Made by a program: the position numbers and the translations under genes. A stretch of 64,000 nucleotides of DNA from Camelus bactrianus (Eukaryota; Chordata; Mammalia; Artiodactyla; Camelidae), in NCBI RefSeq assembly GCF_048773025.1, contig NC_133544.1, positions 62,001-126,000 of the forward strand. The letters are read 5' to 3'. Below are positions 1-11,399 of the stretch, one piece after another; the stretch's first letter is position 1; each line of letters starts with the position of its first letter. The notes below the pieces were generated by a model. The model worked only from the letters and a program-made list of their open reading frames with translations. It was not told the origin of the DNA and did not search any database.

Positions 1-420
1 AGTTTTAAACTCCCCACAAATACCTGAAATCATTGAACTTTTTTACTACACATGTGGTTCTGCATTCTACAGAACAAACAAAAAATAAAATCACACAGTA
101 TGAACCATTTTTAGACTGATTTCTTTCACTCTGTAGGCATTAAATCTTATTTTGGTCTTTTCCTAGTTTAGCAGTTCATTTTATAAGTTGCTGAATAGAA
201 TTTGACTGCAGAGGTGACCCATAGGTTGTTTGTTCATTCCCTGAGGAAGGACATTGTGTTCCTCCATTTCTGTCATTTCCGAATGGAGCTATGTAATCAT
301 TCATGTGCACTTTGTTGTGTGGACATGTCTCAAGGCTAGTTACATAATTACCTAGGAGTGTGGTTGCTGGGTCACAGAGTAAAACTGCATTTAGGTTTGC
401 AGGAAGTTGCCCTGAGTAGC
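1..420 (-). mobile_element. Old LINE-1 fragment
   Basis: The text runs through the order typical of a mammalian L1 3' region read from its antisense side: a 'gctgaatag' step, then a 'ggttgtttgttcattcc' step, then 'acctaggagtgtggttgctggg'. It is strongly diverged, so it is an ancient copy. It has no open frame of note. The subfamily and exact ends cannot be fixed by eye. Confidence 0.5.
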
Positions 421-1554
421 GACTGGGAAGGGGGCACCAGCTGACCCAGTGACCTGTCTGGGGTGCAGCCCCGTGCACAAGAAGAGGCCCACAGGGCTGG
501 ATCCCAGGGCTGACCCTCAGCCCTAACTCTGTTTGCAGCCAAAACCACAGCCAGCATCCAGACACCTGAGCACAACTGGAACAGGCCCTCCAGACATCAT
601 CCCGGCACCTCTGGGGGCACTTCTGGGTAGGAATGTGCCTCCCCCTCCAGACGCGCTCACATCACAGGGTCCTAAGAATCAAGTGCCTGATGTTGTATCA
701 AGCTGCCAGGGGCTGTGGAAATTTCTTCTGTCACAATCAACACCTGGAACAGAATGATGCACCTTCCACGGAAACCCACTTCTCCACCTCATACCTGAGG
801 GGAAGGTGACAGTCTGGTTAAATGACTGGACAGGGCCACATGCAGGTGGTGCTGCTGGGAAAGAGCCCCAGAATGTCCACGTCCAGAGCCCAAGGTGCTT
901 CCTCTTCACTCTTCAGGGAGGACCTGGGAGCTCAAGGACGCTCATCTGGATCCTACGCAGAAGGGAAACGTGCAGAGACCACCTCCCCTGGTTATGCTTT
1001 AGAAACACCAGGTTGGTCGCAGCGATGAGATACTCGGGAGACAGGTGTGACAGTAGAGCCCAGAGGTGATGGTGGCCTGGACTCGTTTGCATCCACACCA
1101 GGGCGTGAGGTTAGGGTGGTTCAGTCCACCCCCCAGCCAGCAGCCTTGTGAGCCTGGGGTCTGCGGTCATTACCAGGACCTCTCACGACACCTCAGCTCA
1201 CCTGTGAGAACTGGGTGATTCTGTGCCCACTAGACAGACTCCCAGAAGAGTCTCCTGAGCTCAAACCTGTTGATGAACATGACGTCTACATGACTTTGTG
1301 GCAAACAGTTTATAGACAGGTGACCATCCCCGCATCAAATATTGACCCTGGGACATCAGGTGTGTTTAACAGCCTGCTGATCCCCCATTGTCCATGCAGG
1401 GTTCATTACAGAGGTAAAGTTAGGCGGAGAATGAGGCAGGATGGGCACTTGGGAGGCTGAGTGCAAGTCTGTACATTTGACAGGAGGGAGTGGAACGGGG
1501 CTGGGATGGGAGTGGCCAAGGGGCTTGAAGCCTGTTTGATTAGGGTTGGTATCA
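421..1554. other. Intergenic, no gene recognised
   Basis: This stretch is not repeated elsewhere in the window. Several short open frames run on both strands, but none shows a recognisable domain, leader or V-like framework. A GC-rich part around 420-620 contains a tract ending 'tgtttgcag', which looks like a splice acceptor but is not followed by any immunoglobulin exon I can identify. Confidence 0.5.
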
Positions 1555-1630
1555 CTGCTCCTAGACCATCTAGTAGGAATCCCGTTCCAGACGTGCTGAA
1601 TCAGTGGAGAACCTGGGGTTTAGGAGTGAG
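1555..1630. mobile_element. Possible MER5-like DNA transposon fragment
   Basis: The run 'ccagacgtgctgaatcagt' followed by a ggggtt-rich tail resembles the end of MER5-type hAT elements (typically 'ccagacctactgaatcaga'). It abuts the truncated VH4 segment, so it may mark the break that removed the 5' half of that V gene. The match is short and could be coincidental. Confidence 0.3.
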
Positions 1631-1798
1631 GTCCAGGCTGGAGTGGATGGGAGCCATAGCTTATGAAGGCAGCACTTGCTACAGCCCATCCCTCAAGAGC
1701 CGCACCTCCATCTCCAGGGACACGTCCAAGAACCAGTTCTCCCTGCAGCTGAGCTCTGTGATCCCTGAGGACACGGCCGTGTATTACTGTGCCACAGA
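1631..1798 (+). pseudogene. IGHV4-like V segment, 3' half only
   Basis: The frame reads [20 protein letters not shown], then [25 protein letters not shown] and AT, which is the end of framework 2, CDR2 and framework 3 of a camelid VH4 (clan II) gene. W47 in LEWMG marks it as a conventional VH, not a VHH. Leader exon, framework 1, CDR1 and the start of framework 2 are absent; upstream sequence is unrelated and may be a MER5-like repeat. The remaining coding part is open and well preserved, and a good RSS follows. It cannot encode a V domain. A cysteine (STCYSP) replaces the usual tyrosine in CDR2. Its V 3' flank is the same type that follows the VHH genes. Confidence 0.85.
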
Positions 1799-1837
1799 CA
1801 CGGTGAGGGGAACTCAGGGTGCGCCCAGACACAAACC
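1799..1837 (+). other. V-RSS (23-bp spacer) of the VH4-like fragment
   Basis: Heptamer CACGGTG (1799-1805), 23-bp spacer, nonamer ACACAAACC (1829-1837). The first three heptamer bases CAC are intact, position 4 differs from CACAGTG, and the nonamer has one change from ACAAAAACC. Confidence 0.8.
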
Positions 1838-3200
1838 TCCCTGCCTGGGGAGCCCAGGACCCCCGGGGGGTGCTCAGGAGCTGCCAAGGGCAAGGCTGAG
1901 CCCCAGAGCAGGTGCAGAGGGGCCAGGAGGGGTTTGCGGTTAGAATCTCTGGTTTCATTTTCCTGTTCATCAGCTCTAACAGAGTCCCCCTGCTGGACAC
2001 TAATTTTTCATTCTTTTGATTCATTTGTTTCCAACAATAATATTGTACTCAGGATATATTTTATTTTCTTCTCAAAAATGTCCAAAGGATGCTAGATTTT
2101 AACATAATTTTCCGGGTGAGTCTGGATGCCTGAAAACTGTTGAATGTTCTGAGAAGGCCCAGGCACTTGTACTACACGTGTAAACTGTTATTCGTCTTCG
2201 TCTTTGCTCCCAGGGGAGGAGGCTGCACACCCTCCATCTTCCTGTCAAAGGGCACAAGGGTTTGCATTGTGCAGGATGCATGTTACAGATGCTAATGCCA
2301 GGGTGCCCAGGACAGCATGTTCAGGGATCCTCGTCGCTTACCGGGTCCAGGTTTAAGGACCAATTATGGTCTAAAATTTATTTTCAGCCCTAAATGAAAA
2401 CTGTTGTATTTGCAAAACTCATGGACATTTGCAATGTGGGCAGCAGTTTGAATCGCCCAACACACTAACATTCCCCCCTGAGGTCGGTCAGGGCGATGCT
2501 CTGCCCTCTTGTTTCAACTCCCATCACGTAAATGAGTCTCCTTTCAGGTCCAGTTAGTGCCAGGTTTTTCTCTCTTTGTGGTAGAAGGAGACAGTTTGCC
2601 TGTTTGAGCTGGTCCATGTGTTGTCCTGAAGTGCAGTGCAGCGTCCCTGAGCACAAAGTGCTGTGAGTGACTTACCAGAAATTATCTGTGACAGACCAGC
2701 TCCATCCAGGCATGAGTTATACTGATGGGGGCATTGAGCTTGAAATAAAGCTTCAATATAAATTTTCTTCAAATAAACAAATTCACATCTCACTTTGGGT
2801 ATTTGTGTCAGCCTTGGAAACTTGTCTCAATTACAAACACAGACGGTAAAATGGAGATTTATGCCCCAAAAGTGATGACGTTGACTGGGTGGAAAATGAC
2901 TGTGAGGAGGCTTCAAGGTCAGGGGGATTCTGGGCAGACTGTCTCCAGAGGATTCTTGATACAGGAGGTCAGGGTGAGCAGATGTTCCCTGAAGATCATA
3001 GGTTAGGGGAATTGGATCAAATATTGAGGGCGATCAGATTTCCAGGGTGAGGAGTCTCACTAACCTGACTCAGCAGGTTTCTTGATAAAACTGGGACATG
3101 CAAAGATGGACACAGTATCCCGCAGGCCCAGATCTTGTGGAGAAAAGCATCTCAAGGAGCCTGAGTGATGAATGGTCAGAGGGTCTTTGTGAGCTTTGAG
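1838..3200. repeat. V 3'-flank block, copy 1
   Basis: This block follows V genes across the window (also 11896-13260, 35274-36660, 47616-49020; a decayed copy at 23354-24650). Landmarks are a 'ggcaggaggctgcacacc'-like tract near 2220, the tract 'ccatcacgtaaatgagtctcc' beginning near 2520 and a 'tttcttgataaaactggga' tract near 3080. No gene is visible in it. Short open frames that recur in every copy reflect the duplication, not selection that I can see. Confidence 0.75.
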
Positions 3201-3390
3201 TCAGTGTTCTTATCTTCACTGGCGTGATTCTCTGAGAGCAGAAGGCTTAATCCAAAGGGACACGGGCTCCTTCTGGTCATTCCTCCTCTTGATGGCTCGT
3301 CTCAGCTGTGAGCACCTCCTGGGTCTGAGGAACACTGACCTATGTGGATGGTGCTGTGAAGTGATTGTGTCTTTGTGTTTCCAGTCCCCA

Positions 3391-3665
3391 GGTGTCCTGT
3401 CACGGGTGCTGGTGTAGGAGTTGGTCAAAGAGTATTGAAGACTCTCCTCCGCACCTACTCTGTCTCTGGGACCCCCTCCATCACACGCAGTGGTTACTGG
3501 GGGATCTGTCACACCCCCAGGGAAAGGAATGGGTAACTCACCTGCTTTGGGTGTATGGTTTATGTCTCTTAAAAGGCACCTCCATCTCCACAGACATATT
3601 GGAGATGAGATTTCCCTGCAGCACAGCTCTGGGGTCTCTGACGGTACAGCCATTTGTCACTCTTA
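3391..3665 (+). pseudogene. Decayed clan II (VH4-like) IGHV relic 1
   Basis: A VH4-type acceptor ('tttccagtccccag') precedes 'ggtgtcctgtcacgggtgct', matching VH4 leader part 2 plus framework 1. Then come a CDR1/framework 2 tract with 'cacccccagggaaagg', and a framework 3 tract 'acctccatctccacagac' followed by 'tccctgcagc'. Stops and frame changes interrupt it throughout and no clean RSS is left (a nonamer-like 'gatgaaacc' follows). It is far older than the VH3/VHH genes beside it. Related relics lie at the same place in four other units. Confidence 0.7.
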
Positions 3666-5150
3666 AAGGAGGGAGAGTGAGTGAGGGGAGGTCAGGGTGG
3701 CCCAGATGAAACCAGCCCTGCAGGGAGGGCTCAGGCCACCAGGGGTCACCCAGGATCATGAGGAAACAAGAGGGACAGTTTCAGAGCAGGTGCAGGAGAA
3801 GCCATGGGGGGTTTCCTCCCAGAGACTGCGGATGCTCCACTGGACCATCACCTTCCCTGGAAGCCCATCCGAAATGATTCCAGGCAAACATCTTCTTTCT
3901 GAACTTGAGCTTTTTTTCCCACGGAGTCAGAATTGTCTGTCCTTTTTCCCTCATTTGTTGTAGGACCAGACACAGAAGAAATGTTTTTCCATGGGACCTT
4001 TAGTTGAAATGTATCCACTAACTACTCTTTTACATTGTCAAATTTACAGATGTTAAATGACACAAATGATTCTTCTGTGCATCCTTGAGTCTGCCCTCCA
4101 CCTTCCAATGTATTTCCAGGCATTTCATCCTCGAGAGTGTCCTGAGTCCTGTTTCCTGCAGTGCCTTTCCCTAGAATAGCATGAGGAATGTTGTGTAGTT
4201 GGAAATTGATGTTTGTGTCATGCTGGAGTCGTTTGACCCCCAGACGACACTTGGAAATGTCTGCAGACAGGTTGGGCTGTCACATGTGGCGTGTGCTACA
4301 GGAACCTAGTTACCCAGAGGGCAGAGTCCATCGATGCTGCTCAACACTCCACAATGCACACAGAAACTCCCAAAATGAGAAACTAGCCTCAAATGTCAAT
4401 AATGTGGAAAAACTCTGAGAGAAAGATTAGTATCTTGTCAACTTCATAAAAATGTTGACATGCAGAAGGTAAATTTCTATATGTAAATAATTTTCACTGA
4501 ATGAAAACATGAACAAACACCAAAATTGGGCCTTCAGTTCACTCACAGGCACCTTACAGCCTCTTCACCCCTGTGTGCTGGTTGTGGGCCGGAGGGTCCT
4601 GAGCACAGGCCTGCAGGTGAAGGGGACATTGGAGCAGAGAGCCAGCACTGGGGAGGGGCCGTGTCCCTGCTTCACCTGATCCCCAAACAAGACAGGGCAA
4701 GGCTGAACCTGGATGTTATAATATTCACTAAAATCCAACCTATATCAGCTATTATAGGTTTTTAATTTGCATTAATAATTAATCTCAATATTAACTGATA
4801 TTTAACATGTTTGTCTTATATCTAGAATAATTTTGAATGTAATTTCTCAATTCATGTTAATATATCCAAACATGCGATTTGTATCACAGACACTTTGTGT
4901 CGGAAACAGCCAGGCCTTCACCAGCACCCACACCCCCTCCCCCAGGGGCTCACAGCTAGTCTGCACCTCCCCTCACCTCCTGCAGGCTAGACGTGGTCCC
5001 CTGCTGTGTCCTACACAGGGATGCTGCTAGGAATGTCTGTGAACGTAGGACCACATGTGCATCCCAGTGACTAGCTCACAAAATTATGGGAAATAAAAGG
5101 TAAATACATTAAATAAAAGAGTCACAGAAGTAAATGAGGCTCACAGCAAA
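3666..5150. repeat. Relic 3'-flank block, copy 1
   Basis: Repeated behind each VH4-like relic (13761-15290, 26141-27690, 38176-39690, 50536-52080). It includes a 'cctgcagtgcctttccctagaa' type tract near 4155, an AT-rich part near 4740-4870, and a C-rich 'cacaccccctcccccagggg' tract near 4930. Copy 1 is closest to the copy at 38-39.7 kb. No gene recognised. Confidence 0.65.
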
Positions 5151-5159
5151 AGAGAATGT

Positions 5160-5275
5160 GACAATGAATATATATATGTTCATGTATAACTGAAAAATTG
5201 TGCTCTACACTGAAATTTGACTCTACATTGTAAAATGACTATAACTCAATAAAGATAGCTTATATATATAAAAAA
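5160..5275 (+). mobile_element. LINE-1 3' tail
   Basis: The run 'gttcatgtataactgaaaaa', then 'ttgtaaaatgactataactc' and 'aataaa' followed by an A-rich tail, matches the 3' end of artiodactyl L1 elements in sense orientation. Only the last ~100 bp are present, a typical 5'-truncated insertion. The same tail is at 39690-39815 in the paired unit, so it inserted before that duplication. Confidence 0.6.
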
Positions 5276-5299
5276 AGAGGTAAATGCTTTTCACATAAA

Positions 5300-5530
5300 C
5301 AGACTGAAAGTTATTTCAATAGCAAAATGGTTTATTTGGAACCAACAGAGAATTATGGTTTGGGTTCTGCCGTCCTGGTGAGCCACATGCAAGTCCCCAG
5401 TGAAAACAGAGACATGAGTCTTTTACAGAATGAAAGGGGAGGTGAGAGGTCTCCTGTGAAAAGGAGTCCATGGATTTTCATTGGCTGAGTCCTTACCAGG
5501 AAAGAAGAGGAGGCCCTGCTTCTCCCTGTT
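5300..5530 (-). mobile_element. LTR-like end of a class I ERV fossil, unit 1 proximal
   Basis: Read on the minus strand it carries an AATAAA-type polyadenylation signal ('ccaaataaaccattttgcta') and ends beside the pol remnant. The same arrangement of tracts recurs on the far side of pol near 8640-8960, suggesting a pair of LTRs. The copy is old and degraded, and the boundaries are approximate. Confidence 0.4.
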
Positions 5531-5534
5531 GGGC

Positions 5535-6660
5535 TCAGACATGAAGTTCCCAGGTTCCAGGGTGGAAGCTGCAGTCCTCCTGCCTGAGAGCCACTGTGAA
5601 AAGGCTGCTTAGAGGGGCTTCTTGTAGGTGATCAGGACTCAGGAGGTGGTCACTTGGTGTGACGCAGTCAAGAGGGACTTCATTGCTGACGGAGGGGAGA
5701 AGCGTAGATGTGCTGAGGTTCAGACAACATAGCACAGCTCTGTGAGGAGCAGGGAACAAAAGGGCATCTTAGGAGGGGAGGCAGCTGACTGAGACATGTT
5801 GACTGTGATGGGTGGACCTGAACAAAGGGTCAGAGGCCATGAGGACCCCAAGGCAGTGGGAGTCTCCCTGTGCCACAGCATCCGGCTCACGGCTGTAAAA
5901 CCCTAGAGGTCTGCGGAGGCCCCTGTGGTTTTGGTCAACACCCCAAGACCTCCCCTTGCTTTTATACAAAAAGGAGAAAGGGGTCTGGTAATCAGGTTGC
6001 CCACAGCAGGACGGGCTCTTCAAATGCTCCTTTAAGGACTTGAATCTGTGAATTGTGGTTCCTCCCTTAAAATGGAATCGGGATTGCCAGTGTTGAGAAA
6101 ACTTCATGTAGGTTTTCCTTGAGAGAGAAGTGTGGAATCTGTCTCAACAGAAATCAGCTAGCCTTCCAAAATCCCTCATATTTGGCAATTAGTGTTGCAT
6201 TTAGGAAGCAGAAAAACACCATGGATATAAGTAGAGGCTTGTTCTGACACCAGATGCCCTAGATATCAAATATGATGCTGGGAAACTTCACATTTTCTGT
6301 AGCCAACTTTAGTCCCTTAGAGGCTAAAAGTTTGTAGTGAGTAGTTGTTGTCTTCCTGCAAGAACATTTGAGAAGAAGAGCATAGAAGCAAATTATCCAC
6401 ATATTGCAACCAGGCAGAAACTCTAGAAACTTCACTTCATCCAGATGAGCCTTCCAGTGGCTCCAGAAATGAGAAGGACTCTCAATAAATCCCTGAAGCA
6501 CTAATGTCCTGGTGAGCTTTTCTCTTCCCACTGAAGGCTAAAAGATAACGGCTACCTCCATCGGCTGGAATAGTAACCAGTGCACAGTGGACACCAGTTA
6601 CAGTAAAGGTTCACTGCCAGTGGGAGTGGATGTTAGCACCACAGGAGGGTTAGTGATGAC
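5535..6660 (-). mobile_element. Class I (gammaretrovirus-like) ERV pol remnant, unit 1
   Basis: Minus-strand translation resembles reverse transcriptase (6259-6531, for example LTRTLVLQGFIESPSHFW) and the RT-RNase H connection (5769-6107, for example RRPLGFYSREPDAVAQG), in the correct pol order. The element is a fossil: only part of pol remains and it is broken by several changes. The same remnant is found at 40068-41170 and, with different surviving parts, at 28268-29290 and 52670-54100, so it was in the locus before the V units duplicated. Confidence 0.65.
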
Positions 6661-6689
6661 AGGGTGATAAAGGATTAAAATGCACTTTA

Positions 6690-7190
6690 TTATTCTTATC
6701 TTTATAATTATTTTGCCTTTTATTAAAATGTAATTGGTTTTTAATGTTACTTTTTAATGCACTACAAAGAGATTTGTTTATACATATACATAGTTATATT
6801 TTTCAGACTTTTTCCCATTATATATACTTATAAGATATGGAACACAATTCCCTGCACTATACAGTAGCTCTTTGTTTTATATCTGTGTTACGTATGGTAA
6901 TGTGTATCTGTTAATCCCAAACTCTTAATTTATCCCTCCCCTGCCCTGTGCCCTTTGGTGAACATAGTTTGTTTTCAGTGAACATGAGTCTACTTTTGTC
7001 TTGTAAGTAAAATCTTTTTTCATTGTTTTAATTCCACATATCAGTGAGATCATGGGATAACTGATTTGCTATCTGACATAACTCAGTTAATATGATTGTG
7101 TTTATATCCATCTGTATTGCTGCCAATGCATTAATTTACCCTTTTTAAAGTACACATGGAACACATATATGATGAAGTATTGCTCAGCCA
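6690..7190 (-). mobile_element. LINE-1 3' fragment
   Basis: Starts T-rich ('ttttattaaaatgtaattgg') and continues with 'ccctgcactatacagtagct', 'tgttaatcccaaactcttaa' and 'tattgctgccaatgcatt', the order of an artiodactyl L1 3' UTR seen antisense. The paired copy is at 41210-41720. It sits directly beside the ERV remnant. Confidence 0.7.
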
Positions 7191-8639
7191 TATTCACTGA
7201 AGTTTGCTGATCCAAGGTCCTGGGCACCACTCCCCCCTTGGCCTTTGGGATTTCTCTCCAGGAAAACGAGAGTATCTCAGAAACACATACAAGAGCCAAT
7301 GAAGGCTTCAGCCTTGGAATCTGCTCCTTGGGCTTCATGGCCTGAAGGGCTTCCTTCCTTGTAGGACATTGATTAATCCTGTGAGGGTGTTAAATTCTGT
7401 TTGAATCTTGAAGGAGGCTGCACTGTGAATTTTGCCAATATGATTTGGAGGTTTTGCCCAAAAACAGGTGCTAACTAACTCAGTAGGAAAAATTGTCGCT
7501 GCTTCTAGAATTAGCTGTAGTAACATCAGAGACAAAATGAGTAAAATATGTCTCAGGGCCACTTAATTAATTTCATACATACTTTGATGGCTGCTCTCAC
7601 ATGCTAGATCATTTCCTCCTTTGGGGGAGACAGAAACTGTAGCAGGATGCTTCACTGTGAAGTCTCATTCAATAAATGGATGGGGGTGGGGTTACTAAGG
7701 AGTAAAAGGTGTGCATCTCTCAAAGGGCCTAAATAAAAGGGGGAGGTCCAGAGGCAGAGACCCCTTGAGGCTCATCACAGGTCCCCAGTGTGTGAACTGC
7801 TTTAGTTCCGTGAGCCTGGGCTGCCCTCAGTAGCTCAGCTGAGCAGGGAGAGTCCGGCTCCAGTGCCCAATATGACTGGGGGAGACACACCTCCAATCTG
7901 GAGAAATGCTTGTCCAAGAATATTAAGAGAAAAGACTGAGAAGAGCCCAGCTATTCCCTCAGAGCCGGTCACTGGGATCAGGAGGATGATGAGAAGGCTG
8001 GTCAGAGGGCTGATGGTGCCTGAAGTGCACACATTTGTATAATCTCTTTCCCAACGTCCTGGCTGTTGGAAAACAATAGCAGAAACTAAGGGTGTTTGGG
8101 TTGTATTCTGGGGTTTTATTTGCTGGAATTCAAGTTTAAGAATTTAAACATTCTTCCTTCAGGTGACTCTCCTGTAGTGTGAGAGACATGGTTTGTCAGC
8201 TTAAGGAAACCTGGAGAGGACATGGTTTCCACCCTGTTCCTCTGTGAATAGAATGGAAAGTTCCTGAAGGAGAAAGGCTGAAGGATGCTCAGCACAGGCC
8301 CGGTCGAACAGCCCCTATTCCCAATGAGTGGGAGGAAGGCCGGCCACTTCCAGCTGGAACAACCTGATTTTAAACACAGTCTGAATGTCAATTAAGTACT
8401 TGCCTACAGTACAAGGTCTTACCTACGAAGGACACACCTTACAATAGTTCTCAGACAAAGCCTGCAGAGCTTCCTACTGCACAGATGTGGAAGCTGGGCT
8501 CCAGGAGAATGACTTAGACTCAAACTCCAGGGTGGGGGAGAAACACAGGGTGCAGCCATGGGACCAGTGTGGGTCCCACACCTGTTTGCTCAGCAGCCCC
8601 ACAGCCATACGGGGTCTTGTCTCATTCCGTAAGGGCCGT
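7191..8639. repeat. Unit-1 flank between L1 and V 5' block
   Basis: Matches 41720-44400 in the paired unit except that about 1.2 kb present in every other unit is missing near 8262. No gene recognised. An 'agctgagcagggagagt' tract near 7840 recurs in all units (15900, 29970, 42360, 54790). Confidence 0.6.
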
Positions 8640-8960
8640 GAAAATGTTGACTTGACACAAACAGATGGCCAGTTATTTCTCCAGCAAGAAGAAATGTTTT
8701 TTCTGGGATCAACAACGATTTACGTTCAGTGCCTGGAATCACAGTGAGCCACCGGCAAGTTCCTAGCATACACGGGGATAAGAACTATTTTGCAGATGGG
8801 AATGGATGTTGCAGGAGGGGCTGTAGTGAACAAGGCACCCAGGGCTTCTCACCGGCTGAGCTGTGACCACCCCTCACTGCCTGAGTCCTTGCCAGGAGGG
8901 AACAGGGAGTCTTCTTCATTCAGCTGGACACTGCTGTCCTGGTAGGACATGAGAGCCCAC
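8640..8960 (-). mobile_element. LTR-like end of the class I ERV fossil, unit 1 distal
   Basis: Shares the ordered tracts 'gttatttctccagcaa', a 'gagccacc' step, a 'ttttgcag' step and 'gagtccttgccaggaggga' with the proximal LTR-like region at 5300-5530. Placement on the other side of the pol remnant fits the second LTR of an old provirus. Ends are uncertain. Confidence 0.35.
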
Positions 8961-11269
8961 CGTGCTGTCACCAAACTCTATTTAACTGAGGTTTCTGTGT
9001 ATTCAGTATTGTTATTATTTTTCCCAGTTTGTGAGATTGGATCAATTTTGTTGCAGGAGCCAGGCTGCCCCAGTCAGGCAATGCTGGGTTAATTGGTTCA
9101 ACTTCATGGTGAAATAAAAGTGAATCATGTGGATGACAAAAAATGACTTCACATATTAGAGACACTCATTGGAAGGAAACTCTACACCAGATTTGAATTA
9201 TGCAGGTTTTTGTACTTAAGCCTGAAGATGGAGCCGAAAACAGACTGTGGCTAAACCCAGAACCCAGACAGCAATTATGTTGTTCCCAGCATGTTCAGAT
9301 GTTCTGAACAAGGAGCTACATGCAGCTGAGACTGTGTTATTCTGACCCCTCCCCACGACTGAAGAATAACGGATAAAGGATGAGAAAATTTTCTAACATA
9401 AAGTGGTACAGGAATAAAGCAAAATTCTGCTGATAGGACTGAAACATTGGAGCCCCCACCGTGGAAAACAGCCACTTTCTTACAAGGTTTAGGAGGAACT
9501 CACCATAAAACCAGCCATTTCAATAGTAGATGTGTCTCTAGGTGAAATTAAAGCTCACGTTCAGTGAAAACACTGTGTGCAGGTGCTCGTGGGGCCTTCA
9601 CACATGCTGTAAAGAGGAAACAAAGGCTAAACCCAGAGCTCAGTGCAGGGCCATGTGCTCTTGGTGCCTGAGGTGCTGTTAAGCCCCGCATTGCATCCCC
9701 TGTCATGGGATCCAAGAGAACAGAGTCGCTCATTCATTAGTGGGAAACACAGGTCCTCCATGTTTCCTCAGATGCCAGCAGTTTCCTGTCCCAGAATAAT
9801 GTTTTGTGAGTGTCTAAGACAATACCTTTGACGGAGGAAGGTTTGGATGCAGATCTGATACAAGAGTGAGTCTCTGCATGTATGTGTATGTGCACCTGAG
9901 TGTGCATGTGTGTTTGCATGTCCCTGCACACAGACGGGAGCCCTGGTTACTTGTGTGATGAGGGATTTATGGACTTCCATTATCCTTCTGAATTTGGACA
10001 CTATCCCCTAATTTTCGTTATGAAAATCACACAATTCTATAAAGAAATCTCTAATAGGATTATTTATTCAAACCAGTGTCTTCCCCATCATCAATGGAAA
10101 CTCTATCCAGGATTCTGACATTAAATTTCTCAGAAGCGTGTGAACCTTGCTGAAGCCCAGCCCTTCTGAGGGTGGTGCTGAGAAGTCAGGATGAAGCCTT
10201 GGATTCTGAACCCACATCCTGAGTGTTCCTGGACTCCTGACAGAACTTCCCTGCGGCTGAGGGCTCAGTGCCAGTTTCATCACCCACCTTCCCCCTAGTT
10301 GTGATTTCCTACTTCTGACAGCTAAGACCCTCGCCTGTATGGCTCAGTCTAGACAAGAATCCTTCAGCTGCTGCAGGTCTGTTGTCAGAGGACAGCACAG
10401 CTGGGTGGGGAGAGGTTCTGGTGCAAGAAGCAGTTTGAAATGATGAGCCTGAATCGGGGTGGGAATGACCCTCAGCCTTCACACCGGGCAGTTCACACTC
10501 TGAAGTTTAACACCTGGGATTTTGCAGTTGATCCAAGAGTTCCACTTGAACTTCTCCCAGCTCTCATGCTACCTGGAGATGTCAAACTCAGGTACGGTGA
10601 AGCTTGGTCACATTTCTCACGTCACATAAATTTTCTATCCCAGTATTTGTAGATTTCAATGTCAACACTGAGGTGAGATTTATAGCACATTGTGTAGTTT
10701 GTAACCTGCTTAAAAATAAAGTTACACAGTGTATAATAAGATTCATTACAGCCCAATCACAACTAAAGACATTTTCTTCAATGTTATTATTGATAGAAAT
10801 GCATTGAAATGCAGAGACTGTTGAAAACAATCCGCATGAACTGTGCATACAGATTACTGGTCAACACAGCAACTGACAAAATCATCATGATCTCATCAGT
10901 GAAGGGGGTCTTGTCCAAAAGTTTCTTGATGTTGATTCTGGATCAGTTATGACCAATAGGAGGAGCACAGGTGAAAATGCTGGACAAACTCTCACCTAAC
11001 ATGTGTCCCTGCACAGACCAAAATGTGCTACCCGTCTGGGGGCTGCGTACATCACCAACGTGGGAGGAACTCTGGCAGTGACATCACAGAATCCGTGTGC
11101 ACACGTAAAAAAAATTCAGGTTCTAAGAGTTTACCCTGAAAACTCACACAATAAATGTGGTATTTCCAAATGCTACAAACACCAGCAAAACAAAGACATT
11201 CACAGCTGCTCAGGGGCCTGGCCCTCTCCGAGGCCAGCAAGGTCCCGAGTATATATACAGTGAGATGAC
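8961..11269. repeat. V 5'-flank block, copy 1 (alpha lineage)
   Basis: This block precedes the VHH at 11400. Its nearest relative precedes the VHH pseudogene at 47123 (44690-46991), with shared wording such as 'cccttctgagggtggtgctg'. It includes a degenerate TG-rich microsatellite at about 9868-9925. No gene recognised. Confidence 0.65.
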
Positions 11270-11277
11270 ATGCAAAT
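11270..11277 (+). promoter_or_regulatory. IGHV promoter octamer ATGCAAAT
   Basis: A perfect octamer (Oct-1/Oct-2 site) 123 bp upstream of the leader ATG of the VHH gene. A weak TATA-like 'gataaag' follows at about 11294-11300, and a stronger 'tatatata' lies just upstream of the octamer. Confidence 0.85.
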
Positions 11278-11399
11278 AGGGCCTCCCTCTGAGGATAAAG
11301 TCACTCGGCCCTGGCCCTGCAGCACTGGGAGAGGAGCCCCAGCCCAGGATTCCCAGGTGCTCCCGTTCTCTGACCAGGACTGAGCACAGGCAACACACC

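Noticed and set aside
533-757. Possible exon after 'tgtttgcag' at about 530-540
   Set aside because: Looks like a splice acceptor followed by an open frame, but the frame matches no immunoglobulin domain or hinge I know and no donor partner is visible.
9737-9931. His/Thr-rich frames repeated in five units
   Set aside because: Translations of the TG-rich microsatellite in the V 5' block. Repetition reflects unit duplication.
11230-11265. TATA box 'tatatata' of the VHH at 11400
   Set aside because: It lies upstream of the octamer, the reverse of the normal order in V promoters, and other copies lack it. The weak 'gataaag' downstream of the octamer is more likely.
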